Below are positions 28,854-37,750 of a DNA stretch of 64,000 nucleotides, piece by piece (position 1 is the first letter of the stretch; every line of letters begins with the position of its first letter). The translations under genes and the position numbers were made by a program. Source of the stretch: Bdellovibrionales bacterium (GTDB lineage Bacteria > Bdellovibrionota > Bdellovibrionia > Bdellovibrionales > Bdellovibrionaceae). Where the stretch lies: contig JAFEAQ010000022.1 in assembly GCA_018266295.1 (NCBI GenBank), positions 62,001 to 126,000 of the forward strand, written 5' to 3'. Below the pieces are notes generated by a model. That model saw only the letters and a list, made by a program, of their open reading frames with translations. It had not been told where the DNA came from and made no database searches.

Positions 28854-29867
28854 ATGCTGGAATTTATCGTTGTTATCGCCTGCCTTGTTTTAAACGCCAT
28901 TCTCTCCGGCACAGAGATGGCTTTCGTCTCGACCGGAAGAGTTCAGCTCCGTGAACTTGCGCGCCAAGGCTCTGCCAGAGCTCAACACTTGATTGAAATG
29001 AAATCACGCCCGGAGCGGATTCTTTCCATCATTCAGATCGGAATCACCCTTGTCGGAGCTATTGCTGCCGCGGTGGGGGGAGCTGGTGCCGAAGAGTCCC
29101 TCTCTCCTTACTTTGAGTCTCGTTTCCACGTTTCTGCCGACACCGCCGAGAGCATTTCTTTAGCCCTGGTGGTTCTGCCTTTAACAGTTTTTAGTGTCAT
29201 TTTTGGTGAATTGTTCCCCAAGGCCATCGCTCTTCGCAATCCCAATAAGATTGCCATGATGATGACCCCGTTTTTACGCATTTCTGATAAAATTCTAAGC
29301 CCCCTCATTAACCTCTTAGAAAATAGTACGAACCTCTTATTAAGACTTTTTAATATCAAGCAGAGCACAGGAATTGATAGCAGCGGCGAAGGAGAACGCC
29401 CCGGTTATGCGGTTTCTTTTGGGATCATGAAACGCCTGAACGTCAAAGACATCATGGTTCCCCTTCGCGAGGTCATCCGCCTGAATTGCAATATGGGAAT
29501 TCAAGAGGTTTCTAAGATCATCTCAGAGTCAGGCCACACCCGCCTGCCGGTACAAAAAGAAAATCGCATCACCGGGATTTTAAACTCCAAAGAGTTTCAT
29601 CTTTTTAAAGACTCCAATCAGACAGACTGGCTCGCCATTGTTCGCGGAGCTCTTTACCTCGAAGAAAACACCGACATTATGACAGCCCTCAAGATGCTCC
29701 AAGGGCAGCATAAGCACATGGCCATCGTCATTAGCGCCGGTGAGCCCGTTGGTATCGTCACGATTGAAGACATCATCGAGGAATTCATCGGTGACATTTA
29801 TGACGAAGACGACGATAACCTTGTCAAGCAACTCGTCCGCTCTCGTGCGAACCTTCGCCGCCGCTAA
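28854..29867 (+). CDS. CNNM/CorB-type transporter with CBS pair
   Basis: A 337-residue protein with a DUF21/CNNM transmembrane domain (residues 1 to about 165; ILSGTEMAFVSTGR, FGELFPKAIALRNP) and a CBS-domain pair (about 195-320; IMVPLREVI, SGHTRLPVQ, GIVTIEDIIEEFIGDIYDE). The C-terminal CorC/HlyC domain seen in longer members is absent. Family members transport or regulate Mg2+ or Co2+ across the inner membrane. A ribosome binding site AGAGG precedes the ATG. LOG gene follows 10 bases on. Confidence 0.88.
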   Translation: MLEFIVVIACLVLNAILSGTEMAFVSTGRVQLRELARQGSARAQHLIEMKSRPERILSIIQIGITLVGAIAAAVGGAGAEESLSPYFESRFHVSADTAESISLALVVLPLTVFSVIFGELFPKAIALRNPNKIAMMMTPFLRISDKILSPLINLLENSTNLLLRLFNIKQSTGIDSSGEGERPGYAVSFGIMKRLNVKDIMVPLREVIRLNCNMGIQEVSKIISESGHTRLPVQKENRITGILNSKEFHLFKDSNQTDWLAIVRGALYLEENTDIMTALKMLQGQHKHMAIVISAGEPVGIVTIEDIIEEFIGDIYDEDDDNLVKQLVRSRANLRRR

Positions 29868-29877
29868 AGGAATGACT

Positions 29878-30420
29878 ATGACAACAAAAAGAATCTGCGT
29901 CTATTGTGGTGCCGGAACCGGTAACAATCCACAGTTTGCTGCCGTTGCAAAACAACTGGGCCATGCACTGGCCGCTCATCATATTGAACTCGTCTATGGC
30001 GGCGGCAAAGTCGGCCTAATGGGTATTGTTGCCGACGCAGTGATGGAAAAAGGCGGACGCGTGACCGGGATCATTCCGCAAAAGCTGATGGACCTGGAAC
30101 AAGGCCATACTGGAATCACCGATCTTCGCATCGTCAATGATATGCACGAAAGAAAAGCCGCGATGGCGGCCATGGCGGATGCCTTTATTGCGCTGCCTGG
30201 CGGGTTCGGCACTCTTGAGGAGCTCTTCGAGGTTCTGACTTGGTCACAGATCGGCTACCACACCAAACCGGTTGCGATTCTCGATGTGGATAACTACTAC
30301 CATCATCTTCACCAGTTCATTCAGCATGCACTCAGTACCGACTTGATCAAAAAACAATATGGGCAACTCTTTCAAGTCACCCATAGTATTGAGACGGCTT
30401 TAAAAATCTGTCTCGTTTAA
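29878..30420 (+). CDS. LOG-family nucleotide 5'-monophosphate phosphoribohydrolase
   Basis: A 180-residue Rossmann-fold protein with the LOG signatures PGGFGTLEE and the upstream MHERKAAM containing the catalytic Arg and Lys. Such enzymes cleave the ribose phosphate from nucleotide monophosphates; in plants they activate cytokinin, in bacteria the natural substrate is unclear. AAAGGA is 7 bases before the ATG at 29878, better than the ATG at 29872. It follows the CNNM-type transporter gene by 10 bases and is likely co-transcribed. Confidence 0.9.
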   Translation: MTTKRICVYCGAGTGNNPQFAAVAKQLGHALAAHHIELVYGGGKVGLMGIVADAVMEKGGRVTGIIPQKLMDLEQGHTGITDLRIVNDMHERKAAMAAMADAFIALPGGFGTLEELFEVLTWSQIGYHTKPVAILDVDNYYHHLHQFIQHALSTDLIKKQYGQLFQVTHSIETALKICLV

Positions 30421-30421
30421 A

Positions 30422-30811
30422 TTACTTCTTTTTGCGTTCAGCTTTTTTCTCTTCGATCTCTGCTTTACAACCTGCAGAAAGCTGATCTTTGTGCTCTTTC
30501 ATGCACTTCATCACGCGGCCGCCACCTTTTTTAACGTCGTGGCAGAAGTTTTCCATATCCGCATGGCAAGCTTCCGAGATCTCTTTCATTGCTTCTTTTG
30601 CTTCAGCGATGTGAGCCTTACACTCCGGAGAAAGTTTTGCTTCATTTTCTTTTAAGCATTTTACTTTTTCGCCATGACCGCCGGTCACTTTCGCGCAATA
30701 AGTTTGCGCATCCTTTTCGCAAGGTCCGCCGTGGTGGCCTTCTTTGTGATCTGCTTTTGCAATCATCGAAATGCCGAGTACAAATACACAGGTGCTAATA
30801 ATTTTTGTCAT
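30422..30811 (-). CDS. Exported Cys-rich repeat protein (Golgi apparatus protein 1-like repeats)
   Basis: 129 residues: a signal peptide (ends near AKA), then two copies of a Cys-rich repeat: CEKDAQTYCAKVTGG with KCLKENEAKLSPEC, and CHADMENFCHDVKKGG with KCMKEHKDQLSAGC. This pattern (C...D...C...C...LS..C) matches the Cys-rich GLG1/FGFR repeat family that is widespread as small exported proteins in proteobacteria. The tail is Lys/Glu-rich. Each repeat probably holds two disulfides. Function unknown; convergent with the LOG gene. Confidence 0.8.
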   Translation of the reverse strand: MTKIISTCVFVLGISMIAKADHKEGHHGGPCEKDAQTYCAKVTGGHGEKVKCLKENEAKLSPECKAHIAEAKEAMKEISEACHADMENFCHDVKKGGGRVMKCMKEHKDQLSAGCKAEIEEKKAERKKK

Positions 30812-31167
30812 TACTAAGATCCTCCATAAATCGTTGAAGTCTCACGCTAGCATGTCTGTAACGGCTGTCAAAATATGTTTGTAAGCTTATATATTGAGAG
30901 TTAGCGCCTGAACACGCGAGCATCAGAGTTATGGGAAAACTCGCTTGGCCCCTTCTCTTGCTTTCATTTCTATCCTGCACTTGATTAAGTCACGTGGAAA
31001 CGTTTTAAAGCCAATTTCATGTCACTCGTCGTTCCAAATTCACAGCTCTAAGAAAGGTCGTTGCGGGCTTCGTCATAGCGTATGATCTTTCAACGACAAA
31101 AAGTGTTTATGATGGCTCGTACCGCCTTCTCTCTTAGAATAGAAGCACCAGAAGAAAGGGGTGCTCT
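30812..31167. other. Intergenic region, no gene recognised
   Basis: 356 bases between divergent genes. An ATG at 30931 opens a 17-codon frame encoding a lipobox-like stretch ending SFLSCT and a stop, with only a weak ribosome binding site; I treat it as chance or remnant. No tRNA-like or terminator fold is visible. The promoters of both flanking genes should lie here. Confidence 0.5.
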
Positions 31168-32529
31168 ATGACGTTCAACAAAAGATGTCTCCAAGAGATT
31201 ATTCTCGCTCTTTTACTGCTGATCAGCCTGCCTCTTCAGGCAAAGCTCGAGGCGCAAAGCCAAGAACTCAGCGACCAAGAAATCGTCGACGCGTATAACT
31301 ACTACTTGGGCCGCCTTTTGGTTTTGCGCCAAGAACAAAATGATTTTGATAAAGACGGCTTTAAATGGAATCAATTCGTTCATCGCGATGTCGGTGGCGT
31401 TCAATGGGCAAATCCCAATCTCGATGTCGCTTACAGTGAGGCCTGGATTGCCATCGACAAGCAAAATTGTTCTATTGTCGAAGTTCCAAAAATCACCGGA
31501 CGCTACTACACCGTTCAAGTTTTAAACGGCTGGGGCGAAACGACGGCAAATATCAACGAACGCAACGACCCCGCCCATCCTAACGGCAAATTCGCATTTT
31601 GCCTCAACGAAAGCAAAGTGAACTTGCCGGAAGGAACGGAACGCATCAATCTCCCGAATGAAAAGTCCCGGGTTCTCGCGCGGGTTGAACTTGGGAAAAA
31701 GCCCCAAGAGGCCCTCCGTCTTCAGAAAGAGTTTAAAATCTATTCGACAGGAAAGCCAAAAATCAGCGCTTCGCCAAAGATCGCTCACTTCACAAACTCG
31801 CGTCTGCCGGGGGCTGAAGCTTTTGCCAATGCTCAGCAGGTCCTCACCAGCGATCCTGATATCAGCGAAGGCATGGCGAACTATCAGGCCAACGTGATGG
31901 CCATTTCACGCGCCATCGCCGACCCAAAACAAAAGGCTCGCATCAATTCGGTTATCGAAAAGCAAGCGATCCCGGAATTTCGTAAAAGCTTCGCCGATCT
32001 GGGAGCTACACAAAATGGCTGGACTCGTCCAAATCCTATTGGCAACTACGGCGCAAACTACAAAGTACGAACAGCGGTGAATTACGGCGGCATCTGGGCC
32101 AATAGCGACAAAGAGGCGGTGTACTTTAAAACCAATGTCGATAGCACCGGCCAAGAGTTGGACGGCTCTGAACACTACAAAATGACATTTCCTAAAGAAG
32201 CCTTACCGCAGTCCATGGCCCGCTACTTCTGGTCGGTCATTGTCGTTGATGCTCAAAACTTTCAAGTGATTCCCAATCAGCTGAAGCGCTACAACCTGAA
32301 CAACTCTTCACCACTGAAATACGACAAAGACGGCTCACTCACTCTGGTCTTTTCCAACCGTCTGCCGTTAAACGAAGCCGAGAGCAACTGGATCCCCACT
32401 CCCCTTGGTGAGAACTACTATCTGACATTCCGTTTCTATGGCCCGAATGACAAGCTCCTCAGTGGCAAGTATTTTCCGCCACCGCTGGTAAAACAGACGA
32501 GCGCGATTAGTCAGAATACGCTGCGATAG
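31168..32529 (+). CDS. Exported DUF1254/DUF1214 protein
   Basis: A 453-residue protein with a signal peptide (LLLISLPLQA). The N-terminal half matches DUF1254 (NPNLDVAYSEAWIAIDKQN, VEVPKITGRYYTVQVLNGWGE) and the C-terminal part DUF1214 (RYFWSVIVVDAQNFQVI, NWIPTPLGENYYLTFRFYGP). These paired domains occur in many bacterial periplasmic proteins without a settled function. AAAGGGG precedes the ATG. It stands alone. Confidence 0.85.
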   Translation: MTFNKRCLQEIILALLLLISLPLQAKLEAQSQELSDQEIVDAYNYYLGRLLVLRQEQNDFDKDGFKWNQFVHRDVGGVQWANPNLDVAYSEAWIAIDKQNCSIVEVPKITGRYYTVQVLNGWGETTANINERNDPAHPNGKFAFCLNESKVNLPEGTERINLPNEKSRVLARVELGKKPQEALRLQKEFKIYSTGKPKISASPKIAHFTNSRLPGAEAFANAQQVLTSDPDISEGMANYQANVMAISRAIADPKQKARINSVIEKQAIPEFRKSFADLGATQNGWTRPNPIGNYGANYKVRTAVNYGGIWANSDKEAVYFKTNVDSTGQELDGSEHYKMTFPKEALPQSMARYFWSVIVVDAQNFQVIPNQLKRYNLNNSSPLKYDKDGSLTLVFSNRLPLNEAESNWIPTPLGENYYLTFRFYGPNDKLLSGKYFPPPLVKQTSAISQNTLR

Positions 32530-32642
32530 CTATTTAACAAAACCGTCACAGAAATCTCAATGAGCCGTAGTGGTCAAAAACCTAAAATTTTGACAGCTTT
32601 GGCTCATTGCAAATGTCATATAAAACGAACGAAGGAGATTTC

Positions 32643-32915
32643 ATGAAAAAACTTTTGATTCTTGCCACTAGCTTGTTGTTTGTAGGTGCTTTGTCGCACG
32701 CAGCAGACACTGAACACTCAAGCACCACAACCACAGACACATCAACAAACCCTGTGACAGGCACAAAAACGACGAAGAAAAAAACGAAGAAGAAACACCA
32801 CGACGAAAAAGGTGAACACACTTCGACAACAACTGAAACGACCAAAGAGAAAAAAGATGGCTCTATGAGCAAATCTACGGACACCGAGACCACTGAGAAA
32901 ACTGATAAAAAATAG
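32643..32915 (+). CDS. Small exported Thr/Lys-rich protein
   Basis: The ATG at 32643 has GAAGGAG upstream, giving 90 residues: a signal peptide ending near SHA at residue 20, followed by a low-complexity region of Thr, Ser, Lys, Glu and His (TTTTDTSTNPVTGTK, KKKTKKKHHDEK) with repeating TTET units. Probably disordered. It is one of four short exported basic proteins in the window. A terminator follows within 10 bases. No known domain. Confidence 0.75.
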   Translation: MKKLLILATSLLFVGALSHAADTEHSSTTTTDTSTNPVTGTKTTKKKTKKKHHDEKGEHTSTTTETTKEKKDGSMSKSTDTETTEKTDKK

Positions 32916-32921
32916 TCCCCA

Positions 32922-32958
32922 AAACGGGGCGGACAGCGCCATATCGCCCGCCCCGTTT
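32922..32958 (+). terminator. Rho-independent terminator
   Basis: AAACGGGGCGG and CCGCCCCGTTT form an 11-bp stem with a 15-base loop that itself contains a small GCG/CGC stem, followed by TTTCATTT. It lies directly behind the Thr/Lys-rich exported protein gene. Confidence 0.88.
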
Positions 32959-33052
32959 CATTTCGATAAGTCGCTCCACTCTAGGAGCGTAATCAAGTCT
33001 AAGTTTAGAATTCTTTGTTTCACTAAAAATGCTCCAAAAATACCATAGAAGA

Positions 33053-34090
33053 ATGAGAACTTTGTTAGACAAAGTTTTAATTCTGACGTTTCTGCTGATG
33101 GGTTCCTCGGCGAACTCACAGACTCTTCCTTTTGCATTTCTAAAATCTTCGAGCGGCAAAAGCTGGGGCGTCACAGTTATTCTGACCAGTGGTACAAGCT
33201 GGACCGTGCCCGCGGATTGGAATAATGCCGATAACCGTATCCACTGCATCGGTGGTGGCGGTGGCGGCACGGTCTACACCACAAGCTTCTCCGGCGGCGG
33301 TGGTGGAGGGGCTGCCTACGCATCCGCCAGTAATATTACACTCACGATCGGAGCTCTGATCCCCTATGCCATCGGCGCAGGGGGCGCCGCCGCGACCGAC
33401 GGAGGCACCACCACTTTCAACACCAGCACCTGTGTTGCTGCCGGCGGTAAAAAAGGCAGCAATGCCACTGGCGGAGCAGGCGGCACAACGGCGTCTTCAA
33501 CTGGAACCATCAAATACGCCGGAGGCGCTGGCGGCAGTGCGACCTCAAGTCACGGCGCCGGCGGCGGTGGCGGAGCCGGTGGCCCTAATGGCGCCGGAGG
33601 CACCGGAGCTAGCATCAATACCTATTCCACTTGGCTCTATGGTGGAGGCGGAGGCGGTGCCAACGGCGGCGGTACTGGCGGCGTGACTACAGGAACTGCT
33701 TACTCCTCTTTTGGGACTGCTGGTGGAAATAGCTTTGCCGGCATCAGCGGCGGAGCCGGCGGAACTTCAGCGACCGTGGCAGGCACTGCGGGTACCAGTG
33801 GCAGCGGTGGCGGCGGAGGATATTCCTCAGAGACTGGAACAGCCAATGGTTCCAACGGAGGAAATGGTGGTGATGGCAATGATATCTCCACTTCGCCTGT
33901 CGTTGGCGGCGGCGGCGGTGGTGGTGGTGGCGGAGTCGGAATTGGTTCTGGTAAAGTAAGTGGGAATGGTGGCAATGGCGGAAATTACGGAGGCGGAGGC
34001 GCCGGAGTGGCACTCGCCTTTTCCAGCGCGACACTGGGAACTCCCGGTAGCGGCGCCCCGGGAGTCATCGTGATTCAGTACAATCCTTAG
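33053..34090 (+). CDS. Exported Gly-rich repeat protein
   Basis: About 345 residues from the ATG at 33053. A signal peptide (LILTFLLMGSSANSQ) leads into a short folded beta domain (SWTVPADWNNADNRIHCIGGG), then about 270 residues dominated by Gly, Ala, Ser and Thr with GGGGG and GAGG runs. The tail ends in GAPGVIVIQYN. Phage tail fibre and adhesin-like glycine-rich domains have this look. GC content is much higher here than in flanking genes, which also makes the opposite strand open as a Pro-rich frame (shadow). Function is unknown; adhesion or surface coating is only a guess. Confidence 0.75.
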   Translation: MRTLLDKVLILTFLLMGSSANSQTLPFAFLKSSSGKSWGVTVILTSGTSWTVPADWNNADNRIHCIGGGGGGTVYTTSFSGGGGGGAAYASASNITLTIGALIPYAIGAGGAAATDGGTTTFNTSTCVAAGGKKGSNATGGAGGTTASSTGTIKYAGGAGGSATSSHGAGGGGGAGGPNGAGGTGASINTYSTWLYGGGGGGANGGGTGGVTTGTAYSSFGTAGGNSFAGISGGAGGTSATVAGTAGTSGSGGGGGYSSETGTANGSNGGNGGDGNDISTSPVVGGGGGGGGGGVGIGSGKVSGNGGNGGNYGGGGAGVALAFSSATLGTPGSGAPGVIVIQYNP

Positions 34091-34749
34091 TTGCCGTGGA
34101 AAGTTCCCGGCGGAATCGGCGGATGTTGCAGATCTAAAACGGCATCAAGACGTTTTTGCATTTCTGCAACCGGTAAATCAGAGAACAAAATCCCAACCGC
34201 CTGACGAGTGCGAATCGAATCAAGATCTCCTTGCTCAAGTCTTAACCAGCGATAGATCGCCTCGTGCCAGAAAAGAGCGGCCTTATCTACAACTGGAATT
34301 TTATAACTGTGCCAGAGGTCTTCACGAACCAAAACGGTGCCAAACGTCGTGTAGTTGGCAAACTGAGTGTACTTCCATTTTCCTTCAGCACAGGAAGAAG
34401 CCGGTGGAATAATACGATAGAAAGCATCGTTCACTAACGAAAGCTCGACGTTCACATATTTATCATTTCGCAAAACCTCATCCATCGTCTGCAATAACTG
34501 ACGGCCTTTTTTAAGACCACTCACGATATTGCCGCGATTATAGATGATTTGAACAACGTCGAGGCTGGAATCCTGAATCGTTGTCAGCTGAAACTCGGCT
34601 TTGGCTTCATACAAATCCACAAGCATGCCGTGAAGCAGTTCGCCCTTGGCATTGTAACAAGCCCAGAGGCCTCCCCCATTACCGATTTTATCACCGGCAC
34701 TTGCAAAAACAGACATGAGCAGAATTGAAAGAATTAAAACTAAACGCAT
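34087..34749 (-). CDS. Exported protein of the TIGR02147 partner type
   Basis: 220 residues with a signal peptide (ending ASAGD). The mature N-terminus GNGGGLWACYN is typical of a group of secreted proteins in Bdellovibrio-type genomes that occur next to TIGR02147 regulators; I know this from memory only. Ends with a conserved-looking His/Trp part FWHEAIYRWLRLEQGD. No enzyme motif recognised. Its ATG lies within the end of the upstream regulator gene, overlapping by 10 bases, with its AAGGAGG inside that gene, so translation is coupled. Confidence 0.72.
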   Translation of the reverse strand: MRLVLILSILLMSVFASAGDKIGNGGGLWACYNAKGELLHGMLVDLYEAKAEFQLTTIQDSSLDVVQIIYNRGNIVSGLKKGRQLLQTMDEVLRNDKYVNVELSLVNDAFYRIIPPASSCAEGKWKYTQFANYTTFGTVLVREDLWHSYKIPVVDKAALFWHEAIYRWLRLEQGDLDSIRTRQAVGILFSDLPVAEMQKRLDAVLDLQHPPIPPGTFHGN

Positions 34750-35531
34750 GTAGCCTCCTTCGTTTTTGTCAGAGGAAAAAAGGCCATTGACAGACGATAA
34801 ACTTCTTCGCCAACGGGAGTTTCAACCTCTTCTGAAAAGCGATCCTGAAAAAGACGGATCATTTCTTTGGCACGAGCCATGTTTTCTTTATTCATTACAA
34901 GTGTCATCGACGTGTGGTCACGGAGATCGACAGCGACTTCTTTAATCGCCTTCTCTATCAGCTTCGTATCCTGAATGTGCGCGCTTTGCACAGCACTGCT
35001 GACAATTCCATCACTCGTTTTAAGACGGGGATGTTTGCGCACGATTTTGTCGCCGGTTTTATTCAAATACCCCAAACGGAAAAGTCGATCCCAGGCCTCT
35101 TCTACCGTGACCAGGCTCATTCCGAGGCGGCTGGCGATCCATTTCGGCTGCGGCTCAAAGTCTTTGGTTTTGACAAGATTTAAAATCGCGAAGTGCCACC
35201 ACTCAGAAATAAGATGTGTGTGATCTGCATCAAGTAAGTGATATTCAACGCCGTTCTTTTTAAGATGATTTGGCAGTTCTTGTTCAAAGAACTCCATCTC
35301 TTCCAGCGGAGACAGATCGAGTTTCTCTGCCACTTTCTTTTTCAGTTGCGCTGAGAGCTTGCGCTTTCCCTGGAAGATCTCTGAGAGAGCCCCGGAGCTC
35401 AGCCCCACACGCTTTGCGAAAGCACGCTGAGACCAGCGAGCATTTTTATTTCGCCCTTCAAAATATTTCTTTAAAAGGATTGCGGATGCTTTATCTAATT
35501 CTTGCGCCATACGGTGCTTTAAGCGCCGCAA
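34740..35531 (-). CDS. TIGR02147-family HTH regulator
   Basis: A 263-residue transcriptional regulator-like protein. Residues about 25-75 form an XRE-like helix-turn-helix (WSQRAFAKRVGLSSGALSEIFQGKRKLS), and the rest is the DUF4423-type C-terminal domain with the segment WHFAILNLVKTKDF and RLFRLGYLNK. The family is expanded in Fibrobacter and Bdellovibrio-like bacteria and often sits beside a secreted protein, as here. The TTG at 35531 and ATG at 35510 are both possible; neither has a clear ribosome binding site. It probably controls its own operon, which is inference. Confidence 0.85.
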   Translation of the reverse strand: MRRLKHRMAQELDKASAILLKKYFEGRNKNARWSQRAFAKRVGLSSGALSEIFQGKRKLSAQLKKKVAEKLDLSPLEEMEFFEQELPNHLKKNGVEYHLLDADHTHLISEWWHFAILNLVKTKDFEPQPKWIASRLGMSLVTVEEAWDRLFRLGYLNKTGDKIVRKHPRLKTSDGIVSSAVQSAHIQDTKLIEKAIKEVAVDLRDHTSMTLVMNKENMARAKEMIRLFQDRFSEEVETPVGEEVYRLSMAFFPLTKTKEATCV

Positions 35532-35647
35532 AGCTTGCGAGTCAACAAAACTTCATTTCCATAAATCTTCGCGAGTATTTCGGAAGCACCTTATTGCAAT
35601 AGAAAGGAATTTTGCTCCTGCTTCGGAGCATTTTTACAATTTCCCCT

Positions 35648-36670
35648 CTAGAACCAAAACTTGAAGGCGGCCCCAAAGCCCGTCATAGAGCCATTTCCAT
35701 AGTCGATCGTCGCCGTCGACGTGTATTGCTTCATGCGGATGGCGATATCGCGAATGAAAATCTCAAGTGTGGCGTTATCACTTAGAATGAATCCCCCGCC
35801 CCAAAAGATCCCGAGGCTCCCGTAGTAACTGACTCCACTCATATCTTCGGAGATGGTTGGCGCACTGACATTTAAGCCAAAAGGCATATAGAAAGAATCC
35901 CAGCGATAAACAGCGTTCATCTCGGCCACGAAAAATGCAATCGTTGAAGAGCTTCCGCTGCTAGTAACCGTTGTGGCGCCCGCGCTGCCTTTGATCGTTG
36001 CGGACTTAAACGCCCGCGCGCGTTCATAGAAAACATTCGCCAGATATCCCCAGCCCTGCGGATGCATCGATGCGAAACTCACTCCGACTCCGACACTGCT
36101 CTCAAGACCATAGTCCACTTCGACGCTACCCGAAGACGTCGTTGTCGTTACGTTCACGTCCTTAAAGATCAATTCGCTTGCTCCCGAGTAATGAGTCATG
36201 ACCGAAAAGCGCGTTGGAATCCAGCGATCCATTTTCACTGGCGGATAATAAGGTTCGGGAGAAGCCGCAGGAACTTCGGGCGTGCTCTTCAGCGCCACCG
36301 GCTCCGCTGCGGCTACCGTGGTATCAACGAGAGCCACCTCGAGCGGCGAGGTGCGCGTGATTTCTTGAGCATTTGCGCAAGAAGAAGAGTTCAAAGTCAG
36401 CAGCGCACCCTTCTTTTCTTTTAAAATGAGCGAGCACTGCTTTTCATTTGCAAACGTCACGAGGAAAGTCTTTCCCGGTGTGATCTCTTCGTTCGGATTC
36501 GACGTCTCTGCGACGACAAGGTTTTGCGCTGAAATCACTTGCTTAATTTTATAAGTCGAAGTCGGCGCCGGAGTTGCGACCGGGGCTGGAGCCGTAGCGG
36601 GAGCTTCTCCTTGCGCGAAGGAATAGGACGAAGAAAGCAAAATCAAAACCGAAAGAACCTGTGATTTCAT
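35648..36670 (-). CDS. Outer-membrane beta-barrel-like exported protein
   Basis: 340 residues. A signal peptide (LSVLILLSSSYSFA) and a Pro/Ala-rich linker, then an N-terminal domain (TYKIKQVISAQNLVVAETS) and a C-terminal barrel of about 200 residues with alternating hydrophobic residues ending GAAFKFWF; the terminal Phe is the standard OMP sorting signal for the BAM complex. Function unknown; an eight-stranded OmpA/OmpW-like barrel is plausible by size. Single gene. Confidence 0.78.
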   Translation of the reverse strand: MKSQVLSVLILLSSSYSFAQGEAPATAPAPVATPAPTSTYKIKQVISAQNLVVAETSNPNEEITPGKTFLVTFANEKQCSLILKEKKGALLTLNSSSCANAQEITRTSPLEVALVDTTVAAAEPVALKSTPEVPAASPEPYYPPVKMDRWIPTRFSVMTHYSGASELIFKDVNVTTTTSSGSVEVDYGLESSVGVGVSFASMHPQGWGYLANVFYERARAFKSATIKGSAGATTVTSSGSSSTIAFFVAEMNAVYRWDSFYMPFGLNVSAPTISEDMSGVSYYGSLGIFWGGGFILSDNATLEIFIRDIAIRMKQYTSTATIDYGNGSMTGFGAAFKFWF

Positions 36671-36880
36671 AATGAATCCTTTATTTATAAACAGATTTTA
36701 ATTTTATAACTTTTAAGCTTTGGAGCAATTCAAGATTCCATATTCCCGATGAAGGTCGCGCCTATTCCCTCTTAAAATAGCTGCGAAACAGGTAAATAAT
36801 CGCCGTAAATACCTGAATCTTTTGCAAAAGCCCTGGGACTGTTGGCAACTCGCCGGGGTTTCGGTCTATGACCTAAACCC

Positions 36881-37747
36881 ATGGGAACTAAGTCATTTCT
36901 TCTATTGAGTCTGATCCTTCTCGCCTCTTGCCACCGTGTCGTCGTCCGCGAGGCCGAATTCCTAGAAAACCAAAGCCGCCATATCATCGGTGGCGAAAAT
37001 GCCTCCACCAAAGAATTCCCGTTCATCGTCAACATCTGGCAAAACAGCCCAAAAGACAGCTTCGTCGATCATCTTTGTGGCGGAAGCCTTGTGGCAAAAA
37101 ACTGGGTGCTCACGGCTGCTCACTGCGTGCTTGAAGATGTCACTGATAAAACCGTTGGCCCTGTGAAAATCGCAGAGCTCAGTCTTTTTGTCGGCAGCGA
37201 TTTGATCTCGGGCGAAGGCGGCCACGAGTACAAAGTAAAAAACATCATCGTTCATCCGGACTTTTCTTGGCCAAAGCACGACATCGCTCTCATTGAACTC
37301 ACGGAAGACGTCACGGACGTAACTCCTATCGTGATGAACGCAAAGAAAGATCTTGGCGCTTCTGACACGGGCCTGGTTGCTACCGTCGCCGGCTGGGGAC
37401 TTACAGACTCTCAGGGCCGGATCGACGGCAAAAACCTGCAGAAGGTTTCTGTGCCGCTGATTTCACGCGCTCAATGTGACCAAGACTGGTTCCCGCAAAA
37501 GCGCGGCTGGAATATTGAATCTGATATGCTCTGTGCTTCCAGCACCGGTGACACGAAATCCGCGTGCCCAGGTGACAGTGGCGGTCCGTTGGTCGTTTCA
37601 GAAAACGGCGTTGCCACTCTGATCGGTGTCGTGAGCTGGGGCAATGCCTGCCGAGGCGCCGATGTCCTTCATCGCTCAAATGTAGAAGGTTATGCCGATG
37701 TGGCCGATGCGCTCTCGTGGATTCAAAAAACCATCAACAAGAGGTAG
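36881..37747 (+). CDS. Trypsin-like serine protease lipoprotein (S1 family)
   Basis: 288 residues. A short signal peptide with box ASC (Cys17) is followed by a compact S1 protease. Catalytic triad: His81 in TAAHC, Asp134 in HDIALIEL and Ser233 in CPGDSGGP. The new N-terminus after activation would be IIGGEN, but the residue before it is His34, not Arg or Lys. The specificity-pocket residue six before Ser233 is Ser227, as in chymotrypsin rather than trypsin. Secreted proteases of this kind are abundant in Bdellovibrio. The next gene starts 3 bases after its stop. Confidence 0.93.
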   Translation: MGTKSFLLLSLILLASCHRVVVREAEFLENQSRHIIGGENASTKEFPFIVNIWQNSPKDSFVDHLCGGSLVAKNWVLTAAHCVLEDVTDKTVGPVKIAELSLFVGSDLISGEGGHEYKVKNIIVHPDFSWPKHDIALIELTEDVTDVTPIVMNAKKDLGASDTGLVATVAGWGLTDSQGRIDGKNLQKVSVPLISRAQCDQDWFPQKRGWNIESDMLCASSTGDTKSACPGDSGGPLVVSENGVATLIGVVSWGNACRGADVLHRSNVEGYADVADALSWIQKTINKR

Positions 37748-37750
37748 ACC

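Noticed and set aside
30931-30984. 17-codon frame ending in a lipobox-like SFLSCT
   Set aside because: Weak ribosome binding site and the stop follows the Cys at once; chance or remnant cannot be told apart.
33700-33975. Open Pro-rich frame on the minus strand opposite the Gly-rich gene
   Set aside because: It mirrors the GGC/GGA-rich codons of the Gly-rich gene and has no ribosome binding site; a shadow of composition.
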